From DASRHT01 sp035650355 (GTDB lineage: Bacteria; Chloroflexota; Ktedonobacteria; Ktedonobacterales; Ktedonobacteraceae), in assembly GCA_035650355.1 (NCBI GenBank), contig DASRHT010000022.1:1-64000 (forward strand): 64,000 nucleotides of DNA, read 5' to 3'. A program made the translations under genes and the position numbers. Below, piece after piece: positions 36,731-47,100 of this stretch. Under the pieces are notes generated by a model that was given only the letters and a program-made list of their open reading frames with translations, did no database searches and was not told the origin of the DNA. Every line of letters starts with the position of its first letter. The first letter of the stretch is position 1.

Positions 36731-39700
36731 ATGTTATTGATAGAGACTGATAATGCCTTTGAAATATCAATTCAACAGAAGAAGAGCTGGTTTCTGCAAT
36801 CACAGCAATCGCTGGCTAACCGGACGCTGGGAGCTTTTATTCTCCACGGCATGCTTGACGAGCAGACGTTTTTTCAGGCGACCCAGAGAGTTGTGGAGCA
36901 GCATGAGATTTTTCATACGGTTTTTCAACGCACTCCAGGCTTGAAGTTTCCCCGCCAGGTGATCGCCGATAGCGCCCATTTTACCTGGCGCGTCCTCCCT
37001 CTGGACGATACTCTTCAGTTTGAGGATGTGGTAGAGCAAATCTGGCAGGAAGAAGAGCAGGTCATTTTTGATCTTAATCAGGGACCTTTACTGCGTATGA
37101 CCTTGCTGGAACGGGCTGGCGCTCAGCACCTTCTCGTCATCAATATATCCAATCTATGCGCTGACACAAAAACCATGTATCAGTTGTTAACAACTATCCT
37201 GCGTGTATATCATGAATTGTCCACAACAAGCTGCGTCTCGGAGCCGGCAGAGGATGTGATTCAGTATGCCGATTTTACAGGATGGCAGTCTGAAATCATC
37301 AATGAAATGGAGATAGGCCAGCCATCAGGAGAAAAGGAAGATGGAGTTGCTCCAACGCTCTTTCTGGAGCAGACATTCGGTACCAGGGAACGTCGTACCC
37401 TTTCTCAGGTGCCATTTACCTTAAATGCTCGTGTGCTTGCTTGCTGCAAAGATGTGGCCCGGCGCTACCAGACCACGGAAGAAGTCGTCCTCCTTACATG
37501 CTGGTATATGTTACTCCACCGCCTCTCGGGCCAGACAAAGATTGTGCAGGACTACCTGGATGCAGGGCGACCTGTGCATGAGCTCCAGGAGGCAATGGGC
37601 ATCTTCGAGATCAACCTTCCTCTCTTCTGCGCACTCGATGGCGACGTTCAGGTGGCAGCGCTGCTTGTACAGTTGGCTGGCAAGCTCGCTCAGGCCCGGC
37701 AAGAGCAGGATGCTCATCTGCAAACGGTGAAGGAGACGCTTGAGCACCCGACCGGCAAGCATCCGTTTAGCGATATCGCCTTTCGTTATAACGTCCTGGA
37801 CCTCGAAGAGACGCAGGATGCCCTTACTTTTTCGCTGTACAAAGAGGTAAGCTACACTCATCCATGTAAGCTGATGCTCAGTTGTACGCAAACTCAGGGA
37901 AAATTACTGGGCGCGATCCACTATGATAGCTCATGCTATGAACTACCGCTCGTTCAAGCGATGGTACACCAACTAGAGACGCTGGTTGAGCAAATCGCCG
38001 AGCAGCAAAATGTCAGTATCAATGCATTAGATGGGATGAGCGAAAGAGGTCGCCAATCGATCCTGAACAGTTTCAGCACCTCTTCTCAGGAAATCCCTGT
38101 CAGTCGCAAAACGCTGCACCGTTTATTTGAGGAGCAGGTAGAAAAAACGCCTCACTATACCGCCATAGTCTCCGGCGAGCGTTCGCTGACATTCGCGGAA
38201 TGCAATGCGCGCGCCAATCAGCTCGGACACTACCTGCGTGCAAAAGGGGTAGGGCCGGATACACTCGTCGGGCTGTTTATGGAGAAGTCTCTCGACCTGG
38301 TGGTTGGCATGCTGGGCGTGCTCAAAGCTGGCGGAGCCTACTACCCGCTCGATGTGGACGCGCCCAAAGAGCGTCTGTCTGTTCTGCTCAACGACGGAGA
38401 TCCCGTTGTTGTGCTTACTCAGGAGCCATTGCAGCAAAGACTGCCGGTCAATAACATACCCGTGATCTGTTTGGATACCGATTGGTCAGCGATCAGCCGG
38501 GAAAGTCAGGAAAATCCAGAGCATCTTACTCAGCCCGAACACCTCGCGTATGTCATCTCTACTTCTGGCACAACGGGAAAGCCTAAAGGGGTCCTGATTC
38601 AGCATCAATCTGTAGTCCACCTCTTAGCGGCATTACGCCAGAACATCTATGCTCCGCTCAGTCCGTTTGCTCCATTGCGTATTGCCGTCAATGGCCCTTT
38701 CACTTTCGATACCTCGGTGAAACAGATTATTCAACTGCTGGATGGGCACACATTATACCTGGTTTCAACGGCTTTACGGCTCGATCCTGAAGGCATGCTC
38801 AACTTCTTGAGAGATAATCATATCGATGTGATTGATTGTACGCCATCACAACTGACGCTTTGGATCGCTGCTGGTTTGCTGGAAAAGCAGCAGGTGCGTC
38901 CTCGCGCTATTTTAATCGGTGGCGAGGCCATTCCTCTGGCGCTCTGGCAGCAACTCAGGCAGGTACAGGATATGCTGTGCTTTAATGTCTATGGTCCAAC
39001 GGAATGTACGGTTGATGCGACTGCCTGCCTGATTCAATCTGCCGGGGAGACGCCGTCGATTGGTCGTCCTCTGCCGCATGTACGCGCTTACATTTTAGAT
39101 ACGCTTGGTCGCCCTGTTCCCATTGGGGTTGCCGGTGAACTTTGTATTGGAGGAGCTGGCGTTGCCAGAGGGTATCTGCATGACCAGGAACTGACGGTCC
39201 GCAAGTTTTCCTCCGATCCGTTCGCAGGCAGCGAGAGTAGCACTGCGCGTCTCTATCACACCGGTGACTCTGCTTGCTATCGGCCCGATGGAACGATCAT
39301 GTTTCTTGGTCGCATTGATCGTCAAGTCAAGGTGCGAGGATATCGCGTAGAACTTGCTGAAATCGAAGCCACCCTCAGCCTGCATCCTGCCGTTCAGGAG
39401 GTGGCTGTCTTGATGAACGAGGATGCCCATCTGAGCGCCTATATTGTCCCGCAGCGCAATGAGCAACCCGAGGTAGACGATCTGCGAACCTTTTTGCTGA
39501 ACCTCTTGCCAGATTACATGGTGCCAGCCTCCTTTATCGTGCTGGAACATTTGCCATTAACATCTTATGGCAAGATCGATTATCGAGCGCTGTCATCAAT
39601 GAAGGATAGCGGTCTGCGTCCCAAGAAGGTCTTTGTTGCGCCGCGCACGCCTGTTGAGCAACTACTGGCAGATATCTGGAGCGAGGTAATTGGTCGTGAG

Positions 39701-42613
39701 AAGGTAAGCATTCACGATAGCTTCTTTGAACTGGGCGGCGATTCGATTATGTGCATTCAAGTCACCGCGCGCGCCAAGCAGCGCGGGCTGCGTATCACCC
39801 CCATCCAGATCTTCCAGCACCAGACGATTGCCGCGCTTGCTGCCATTGTTGGTACGGAAGAGGAAGTTGTTGTTGAACAAACAGCCGTTACCGGACCGGT
39901 TCCGCTGACCCCGATCCAGTTGCGCTTTTTTGAGCGCAATTTACAAAATCCACATCACTGGAACCAGTCAGTTTTACTTGAACTGCCGCAATATATCCCC
40001 TTGCCGCTCTTGCAGCAGGCAGTTCGGCACCTGGTGGAACATCATGACGCGCTGCGCCTGCGTTTCTCGAAAGAGGGTAAGTACTGGATGCAGATTAACG
40101 CGGCCAGCGAAGATGATATGCTCGTCTCTCTGCACGACCTTTCAACCATTCCGGCATACGAGCAGCCGTCAAAAATTGAGCAGATTACCGCTGCCGCCCA
40201 GACAAGTCTGGATATCACTAAAGGGCCATTGCTGCGCTTTGTCTACCTGTTCCTCGGCACGGGCAAAAATGATCGCCTGTTTATCGCCATCCACCATCTA
40301 GCCGTTGATGGGGTTTCCTGGCGCATTCTCTTAGAGGATCTCGAAACGCTGGTGAACCAGTTATTGCAGGGTCAGGAAGTGAAGCTTCCCAGGAAAACGA
40401 CATCGTATCGTGCGTGGGCCGGTCATCTGCTCCAGTATGTGCAAAGTTCGGAGGTACAGGGCGAACTGGCGTATTGGAAAGAGCAATATCGTCCGACAGA
40501 TAGCCAGATTCCGCGCGACTACACGGATCGGCCAAATACGATGGATACGACGGAGCAGGTTGTGGTGAAGCTGAGTGAAGAGGAAACGCAGCTTCTCTTG
40601 CAGGATGTACTCCCTCTGCATCGCACTCAGATGCACGAAGTATTGCTCGCCGCACTGCTGGCTGCCGTTACACGCTGGTCCGGCTCCTCCTCCCTGCTTG
40701 TCGGTATGGAAGGACATGGTCGGGAAGGTGCGGGAAGTAACCTTGATCTGACGCGCACTGTCGGTTGGTTTACCAGCGTCTTTCCACTCCTGCTGAAGGC
40801 TCAGCCTGAAAGACCCATCGGGGAAGTGCTGCGCACCGTCAAAGATCAGGTAAGAGCTATTCCCAATAAAGGCGTTGGCTATGGGCTGCTGCGTTATCTC
40901 AATCTGGATCGTGCCAGTGCTACACTGCTGGCGGAACTGCCGGCGGCGGAGATCGGCTTTAACTACCTGGGACAATTTGACCAGACGATCAAGCAAGCGC
41001 AGCTTATGATCCCGGTTGAGGAACCCTGTGGGCCGGATGTCAGCCCGCTGGCGGAACGCACCTACCTGTTAGAACTGGATGCCAGCATTCTCAACAACCA
41101 ATTAAGCTTCTACTGGACCTATAGCCAGAATGTTCATCAGCGGAGCACTATTGATATGCTTACCCAGACATTTCTTGAAGAATTAAGGCAACTCGTCCTT
41201 GACCGGACGAGCTATACCCAGCGTATGGTCGCCCCTTCGGATTTCCCGCTCGCTCAGGTGACTCAGGAACAACTTGACGCTATCTTGAAGCAACAGCGTT
41301 GTGTCGAGGATCTCTATCCTGTCTCGTTGGTGCAGAAGGGCATGCTTGCGCGATACTTCCAGGAGCCGCGTTATGGGCAATATCTCTATCAGTGGAGCTT
41401 CGACCTGGCATCTGACCTGGATGCTCAGCTATTGATACAAGCCTGGAGGGAAGTAATTGACCGGCATGCGGCTCTGAGAACGGCCTTTGTCCATGAGCAG
41501 ACCGATGAGCCCTTGCAGGTAATCAAGCAGGCTGTGCCATTTGATATCCTCCAGTTTGATTGGAGCGAAAAGTCCTCTGATGACCGGCAGGCGCATGAGC
41601 GCGCCTATCTCAGGACGATCCAGGAATGGGGCTTTAGCCTCACGCAAGCTCCGCTACTTGATCTGGCATTGGTCCGCCTGGGTCCAGGGCATTCCAAACT
41701 GCTGGCGACATTTAGCTTGCTTGTCGTCGATGTGCCATCCTTCGCGCTGCTGGTTGACGAGGCGTTTGCATACTACCATGCGTTGAGCCAGAGCCAGGCC
41801 GTAGTAGCGTCATTTCATTCATCCACATCCTCATACAAGGAATATATTGAATGGATGCAGCAGCAGGATAAAGCGGCAGCCAGGGAGTTCTGGCAGAGCT
41901 ATCTGGCAAACGCTCCCGGTATCGTTCCCATTCTGCGCCAGCCGCAGCCTCGACCTGAGGAGAGAAAAGCATATAATGATCGTGCAGAGTTTCTCTCGTT
42001 AGAGTTAACGCAGGCGTTACAGGCATTTGCCCAGAAGCATCAAGTTACGCTCGCAACCATCTTGCAGGGCGTCTGGGCCATCTTCCTCAAGGAGTATACT
42101 GGATGGAGTGATGTCATCTTCGGCACGATTGTCTCTGGACGCCCGGCTTTCCTGGAAGACGCGGAGCGACGCATTGGACGCTTTGTGAACTTCTTGCCGG
42201 TGCGCCTGCACGTTCCCGATCAAGGAACATTCGTCTCCTGGATCAAAGGCTCTCAACAGAAGCTTTTTGAGATGCTGCAATATGAATACATCTCTGAGGA
42301 GCAAATTCATCGCTGGTGTCACTATCATCCGCATCAACATCTCTACCAGAGCCTTGTCGCCTACGAAACCGCGCCTTTTGAGGAACTGGCGAGCGCTCCT
42401 CATTGGGCGGATGTCAAAGCGTTGACGATCATTCAAGATCCTGAAGTGCCGTTGAAGCTCACAGGAACGATGTTTGACCGCTTACGCATCACGCTTGCAG
42501 CTCTATCAGATTATGCGGAAACTGAAGAAGTAGAGTATATGTTCCAGAGAGTGCTTGCTCTCCTTGAACAAGTCGTTCAGAACCCGGAACACGGATTGAG
42601 TTTCACCTCGTAA
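36731..42613 (+). CDS. NRPS with degenerate flanking condensation domains (C*-A-T-E-C*)
   Basis: A 1960-residue protein. The N-terminal condensation fold (about 5-440) has NISNLCAD at 138-145 where HHxxxDG is required, so both histidines are missing. The A domain (about 455-960) has ISTSGTTGKPKG at 609, and its code reads DTKDLGVVDK, close to the Glu code DAKDLGVVDK. The T domain has Ser1005 (GGDS). The E domain (about 1050-1500) has HHLAVDG at 1188, EGHGRE, TVGWFTSVFP and NYLGQFD, all intact, so the residue should become D. The C-terminal condensation fold (about 1530-1955) reads SLLVVDV at 1662-1668, again without histidines. No TE. AAGGAG precedes the start. Confidence 0.9.
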   Translation: MLLIETDNAFEISIQQKKSWFLQSQQSLANRTLGAFILHGMLDEQTFFQATQRVVEQHEIFHTVFQRTPGLKFPRQVIADSAHFTWRVLPLDDTLQFEDVVEQIWQEEEQVIFDLNQGPLLRMTLLERAGAQHLLVINISNLCADTKTMYQLLTTILRVYHELSTTSCVSEPAEDVIQYADFTGWQSEIINEMEIGQPSGEKEDGVAPTLFLEQTFGTRERRTLSQVPFTLNARVLACCKDVARRYQTTEEVVLLTCWYMLLHRLSGQTKIVQDYLDAGRPVHELQEAMGIFEINLPLFCALDGDVQVAALLVQLAGKLAQARQEQDAHLQTVKETLEHPTGKHPFSDIAFRYNVLDLEETQDALTFSLYKEVSYTHPCKLMLSCTQTQGKLLGAIHYDSSCYELPLVQAMVHQLETLVEQIAEQQNVSINALDGMSERGRQSILNSFSTSSQEIPVSRKTLHRLFEEQVEKTPHYTAIVSGERSLTFAECNARANQLGHYLRAKGVGPDTLVGLFMEKSLDLVVGMLGVLKAGGAYYPLDVDAPKERLSVLLNDGDPVVVLTQEPLQQRLPVNNIPVICLDTDWSAISRESQENPEHLTQPEHLAYVISTSGTTGKPKGVLIQHQSVVHLLAALRQNIYAPLSPFAPLRIAVNGPFTFDTSVKQIIQLLDGHTLYLVSTALRLDPEGMLNFLRDNHIDVIDCTPSQLTLWIAAGLLEKQQVRPRAILIGGEAIPLALWQQLRQVQDMLCFNVYGPTECTVDATACLIQSAGETPSIGRPLPHVRAYILDTLGRPVPIGVAGELCIGGAGVARGYLHDQELTVRKFSSDPFAGSESSTARLYHTGDSACYRPDGTIMFLGRIDRQVKVRGYRVELAEIEATLSLHPAVQEVAVLMNEDAHLSAYIVPQRNEQPEVDDLRTFLLNLLPDYMVPASFIVLEHLPLTSYGKIDYRALSSMKDSGLRPKKVFVAPRTPVEQLLADIWSEVIGREKVSIHDSFFELGGDSIMCIQVTARAKQRGLRITPIQIFQHQTIAALAAIVGTEEEVVVEQTAVTGPVPLTPIQLRFFERNLQNPHHWNQSVLLELPQYIPLPLLQQAVRHLVEHHDALRLRFSKEGKYWMQINAASEDDMLVSLHDLSTIPAYEQPSKIEQITAAAQTSLDITKGPLLRFVYLFLGTGKNDRLFIAIHHLAVDGVSWRILLEDLETLVNQLLQGQEVKLPRKTTSYRAWAGHLLQYVQSSEVQGELAYWKEQYRPTDSQIPRDYTDRPNTMDTTEQVVVKLSEEETQLLLQDVLPLHRTQMHEVLLAALLAAVTRWSGSSSLLVGMEGHGREGAGSNLDLTRTVGWFTSVFPLLLKAQPERPIGEVLRTVKDQVRAIPNKGVGYGLLRYLNLDRASATLLAELPAAEIGFNYLGQFDQTIKQAQLMIPVEEPCGPDVSPLAERTYLLELDASILNNQLSFYWTYSQNVHQRSTIDMLTQTFLEELRQLVLDRTSYTQRMVAPSDFPLAQVTQEQLDAILKQQRCVEDLYPVSLVQKGMLARYFQEPRYGQYLYQWSFDLASDLDAQLLIQAWREVIDRHAALRTAFVHEQTDEPLQVIKQAVPFDILQFDWSEKSSDDRQAHERAYLRTIQEWGFSLTQAPLLDLALVRLGPGHSKLLATFSLLVVDVPSFALLVDEAFAYYHALSQSQAVVASFHSSTSSYKEYIEWMQQQDKAAAREFWQSYLANAPGIVPILRQPQPRPEERKAYNDRAEFLSLELTQALQAFAQKHQVTLATILQGVWAIFLKEYTGWSDVIFGTIVSGRPAFLEDAERRIGRFVNFLPVRLHVPDQGTFVSWIKGSQQKLFEMLQYEYISEEQIHRWCHYHPHQHLYQSLVAYETAPFEELASAPHWADVKALTIIQDPEVPLKLTGTMFDRLRITLAALSDYAETEEVEYMFQRVLALLEQVVQNPEHGLSFTS

Positions 42614-42654
42614 TAGAGCATGGCAAAAACGCCTGATACAGGCAGGAGGATAGG

Positions 42655-43965
42655 ATGATTACAAACTTGCGCACAAAATTAGGGGCATACAGGGTCTTTT
42701 TGATCCTTGAGGGAACATCTTCGTTCTTGTTTGGCCTGGTTTTTACCATCGCGGCTGTCTATCGGGTATTGATGGCTGGTCTTAACCCGTTCCAGTTAGT
42801 GCTGGTGGGCACAGTACTGGAAGCCACTGTGATGATCTTCCAGATACCAACAGGATTGCTGGCGGACGCCTTCAGTCGCCGTCTTTCAGTGATTTTAGGC
42901 GTATTCCTGGTAGGTCTTGCCTTTATTGTCGAGGGCTCTTTCCCTGTGTTTATGCTCATCCTGGTGGCCCAGGCGTTGCGCGCGCTGGGCCTTACCTTTA
43001 CAGGCGGAGCAGAAGAAGCCTGGATTGCGGATGAAATGGGAGATAAGAACCTCAATCAATTGTTTTTGCGTGGCTCGCAGGCTGGATTGGTGGGCACGCT
43101 GGTGGGCACGCTCGTCGGCGGTGTGCTCGCCAGCGTACGCCTGAACCTGCCGTACCTTGTCAGTGGGGTCCTGTTCTTTGCGCTAGGCATCTTTCTGCTG
43201 TTGCTGATGCCGGAAAAGAACTTTCAACGCTCAGCCCCCTCAGAGGAACAGCGTAACCTTCTTTTGCCAATGAAAGAGGCACTCACCAGCAGTCTGAAGC
43301 TGATCCGCCTGCGCCCGGTCATTATTACCATTTTGTGTATCGCGGCATTTTTCGGCATGGCATCCGAAGGTTTTGACCGCCTCTGGCAGGTCCACTTTCT
43401 GGCGAACTTTACCTTCCCTCACTTCTGGAATCTGCAACCGGTGGTCTGGTTTAGCGCCATAACGTTTACCGTAACCCTGGTGAGCCTTGCCTCAACCGAG
43501 ATCATTCGCAAATATGCCAAAACTGAAAACCATACGGCCATTGCTCTCACATTGTTCGGCATCACTGCTCTGCTGATCGTCGCCATCGCAGTATTTGGCC
43601 TGGCCGGGAATTTCTACCTGGCGCTGGTCTCCTACTTGCTGGCTGGCTCGCTGCGTCAGACCTATAGTCCTATCTATACGGCGTGGCTGATTCAGAATGT
43701 CAGTTCGAAAGTGCGCGCAACCGTTGTCTCCGCCGGAAGCCAGTTTGATGCCATAGGTCAGGTGCTTGGTGGCCCTATCGTCGGCCTGATCGGCACCATT
43801 TATACGCTCAGGATTGTGATGCTTTTCGTTGCCGGCATCCTTACCCCTTCTCTGCTGCTTTTCTTGCGCTCCATACGCCAGGGAAAAGCTGTAAGTGTAG
43901 ATGATCAGTCAGGGGAAGAAAACGTCGGGGAAAACGCTGTCGAAGCTATTGGACAGCCATGCTAA
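42655..43965 (+). CDS. Major facilitator superfamily exporter
   Basis: A 436-residue polytopic membrane protein of the MFS with about 12 predicted helices. The loop between helices 2 and 3 carries the family signature as PTGLLADAFSRRLS, corresponding to G-x-L-a-D-r-x-G-R-r. It lies within the biosynthetic cluster, 41 bp after the NRPS gene and with AGGAGG before its start, so it probably exports the product and may give self-resistance. The substrate is inferred from context only. Confidence 0.85.
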   Translation: MITNLRTKLGAYRVFLILEGTSSFLFGLVFTIAAVYRVLMAGLNPFQLVLVGTVLEATVMIFQIPTGLLADAFSRRLSVILGVFLVGLAFIVEGSFPVFMLILVAQALRALGLTFTGGAEEAWIADEMGDKNLNQLFLRGSQAGLVGTLVGTLVGGVLASVRLNLPYLVSGVLFFALGIFLLLLMPEKNFQRSAPSEEQRNLLLPMKEALTSSLKLIRLRPVIITILCIAAFFGMASEGFDRLWQVHFLANFTFPHFWNLQPVVWFSAITFTVTLVSLASTEIIRKYAKTENHTAIALTLFGITALLIVAIAVFGLAGNFYLALVSYLLAGSLRQTYSPIYTAWLIQNVSSKVRATVVSAGSQFDAIGQVLGGPIVGLIGTIYTLRIVMLFVAGILTPSLLLFLRSIRQGKAVSVDDQSGEENVGENAVEAIGQPC

Positions 43966-43998
43966 CTAGCGCCATGTGCAAGGTGTGCGGAGCGGGGT

Positions 43999-44076
43999 CC
44001 AGGGGCGCCGCCCCTGGCGGGGTCTGGGGTATCCCCACCTTCCTCCCCTCTCGCTGGCCGCCGCAGGCGGCAGCGA
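43999..44076. repeat. Group of three palindromes between the exporter and the second PKS
   Basis: CCAGGGGCG-C-CGCCCCTGG (43999-44017), TGGGGTATCCCCA (44025-44037) and TCGCTG-G-CCGCC-GCA-GGCGG-CAGCGA (44051-44076) lie in the 150-bp gap. They look like a dispersed GC-rich palindromic repeat. No T run follows, so an intrinsic terminator is unlikely; they could still separate or stabilise transcripts within the cluster. Confidence 0.7.
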
Positions 44077-44115
44077 AAACTTGCACATTGAGTTAACTAA
44101 AGAGAGGGCTATGAT

Positions 44116-47100
44116 ATGGAACTTGAAGTGCTTAAAAAACGCATATTTTCTCTTGTAGCCGATAACAAGTTGGATGTGCAAGATGCCTTTAGCATCCTCG
44201 ACGAGATCTCAGACCAGAACCCTGCCGAACCACTTGCTCTTGTCAGTATGGCGATCCGTTTTCCAGAAGCGGATACCACAGATCAGCTCTGGGAGCATCT
44301 TATGCAGCGGCGCAATCTGGTGGAGAGCTTTCCGAAAGAACGCTTTGATCTGATTATGCAATCAAAGCCGGAACTGCGGCAGCAATTTGAGAAGAAGCGC
44401 GCGGATCTGGCCTCAGATCCGCGCTCCTATGCTGCATGGCTGCGCAAGATTGAGCAATTTGACCCTGAAGCATTTGGCCTTACTGCCCACGAGGCTCAAT
44501 TTATGGGACCGGCGGAGCGCATCTTTTTGCAGGTTGCCCTTGAGGCGCTGACCAGGGCCGGGTACAGCAGCGCGGCGCTACACGAGTCACAAACGGGCGT
44601 GTTTGTGGCTCATACTCCTTATCCACCCTTTGATTATCTCAAGCTTTTTGATGAAATGGATGAGCGGGCCTTTGTTTCTAATATTCCTGCTAATCTTGGC
44701 TATCACCTCGCCTATACGCTCAATTTGCGCGGTCCGGTATTAACAGTAAATACATCATGCTCCTCTTCGCTGGCTGCGTTACATGTGGCAAAGAATGCCT
44801 TGCGCGTCGGTGATTGTGAAATTGCCGTCGTGGGCGGCGTGAATTTAATGCTCTTCCCCTTCTGGGAGGAGGCTCCCGATTACGTCGTGCGTAGCCCGCA
44901 CTATCGCTGCGCGTCCTACGATGCTGAAGCCAATGGTATTATTGGCGGCGAGGGCATCGCTGTTGTCGTGCTCAAGCGACTCAGTGACGCGCTGCGAGAC
45001 CATAATTATATCCATGCCGTCATCAAAGGATCTGGTATGAGCAGCGATGGAGCATCAAATGGCCTTCAGGCTCCCAATCCTGATGCTCAATCCCAGGCCA
45101 TACGCTCAGCTCTCGCCGATGCTCACATTCAGGCGGAGCAGATCGGTTATGTGGAAGGCCACGGTACAGGCACTGCTTTAGGGGATCTCATCGAAGTTGA
45201 AGGTCTCACTCGTGCTTTTCGCCAGGATACCGCTGCAACGGGCTTTTGCCAGCTCGGTTCCATCAAATCAAACATAGGTCATCTGGGAGACGCAGCGGGT
45301 CTCGCTGGTCTGATCAAAGCCGTGCTCTGTCTCGAACACAGAGTAATTCCTGGCCTTGCGTCCTTCAAGCAGGAAAATCCCAAGATCGGCTTTGCGAAAA
45401 CGCCCTTTAGAGTAAGCGCGGATACTATACCGTGGGAAGATTCTGGCAGTGGACGACGGTATGCAGGCGTCAGCTCTATCGGCATTAGCGGCACAAATGT
45501 CCATGTCGTGCTTGAAGAGTTCGTTCCAGCGAGCACTGATGAGTCGGGTCATACATCGTTTCCTCTCCTGCTTTCCGCGCCGACTCGCTGGGCGCTTTGG
45601 GAATTTGTGCAACTACTGGCGCCAGCGATTGAAAACAATCAACATTGGAGCATGCGCGATATTGCGCACACATTGAATGCCCGTGGAGAACATGGACCGG
45701 CGCGCGTTGGCATCTTTGCCGCATCCACGAAAGAACTTGCGGAGAAGCTGGATCGCTTGCTCCAGGTAAGAAGCTTTGAGCGTGCCCCCGAGACATTTTT
45801 CACTCAGGGCATCTTCCTGGCTGACGAAGCCAGCACTCAGGCGTATAGCCTTGCTCAGTTTGAGCGTTACACCGCACCCATAGAGGCAGAGAGCCGCGTC
45901 CTGATGAAGAATTTTCTGGCAGGAGAAAATATCGCAGCCCAATGGGACGCTTTTTTTGCCGGAGGCTATCTCTTGCCGCTACCGACGGTGCCATTTAAGA
46001 CCAGACCGATCTGGCCCACGAGCGAGGCGATCCCGCAGCATGATGTGAGTGACCTGTTTTTCGAGATGCGCTGGCAGGAGTCCCCGATGAGTGCTGATGG
46101 GGCGAAACGTTTCCCCGCCGTCAAAGAGCAATCGCTCTGGCTGCTATTCACTCGTCAGGAAGATGCCATCCTTCCGCTGGTAAAAGAGCGCCTCATTGCC
46201 GATGGAGCGCAAGTCATTCGTGTGCTTTTGAGTACTCGGTTTGCCAAAGTGGGCGAGGATACCTATGAGGTTATGCCGCAGCGCCCCGAAGATTTTCTAC
46301 GCCTCTTCGAGGAGATCGGCAACGATGCGCTCACCGATCTGGCGGGCGTTATTCATGGCTTCTCGCTCAAGCCGGCGGTCTCTGCCATCGATACGCTTGA
46401 GGAAATAGAGAGTTCGCAAAATGAGGGTGTATTCTCGTTGTTCGGCCTGAGCAAAGCAATTCTTGCTCAGAACCTCACTCACCCGCTTCAGTTCGTGGTG
46501 GTCTCCTCATTGGCGGAACAGGTTGTCGCGGGCGATATGTGCGTACCTACGCGCGTTACGGCTTTTGGGCTGGCAAAGGTCTTCTCACAGGAACTGCCAA
46601 CGATCCACAGCCTCGCTATCGATCATGATCTTGTTGGTAGCCCGGAGGCAATTGCCGCGCAAATCTTTGCAGAGATAACGAGCGATCCTGGTGCGAGAAA
46701 AGATCTGGTTGCCTACCGTCAGGGAAAACGCCTGGTGAAGGTCGTCGGGCGGCAGGCTGATAGCATGCAACGTACGCTTCCTATCCGCGAAGGGGGTACT
46801 TATGTCATCGCAGGCGGTACCGGCTATCTGGGGATGCAGGTGGGCCTGTTCCTGAGTCAACGCGCCAGGGTTAACATCATTTTATTGGCTCGCAACCCGT
46901 TGCCTGAGCGCAGCCAGTGGGATGCGCTCCAGATGGATGCCTCGCCTCAAAATGCGGATCTCAGGCAAAAGATTGCCGCCATGCAAAAAATGGAGGAACG
47001 TGGCTCACGCGTAGCTATGCTTCAGTGCGATGTGACAGATCCGGCTATGGTTGCCCGTGTGTTTGCGCATATTCGCCGCGAGTATGGCGCTATTCATGGC

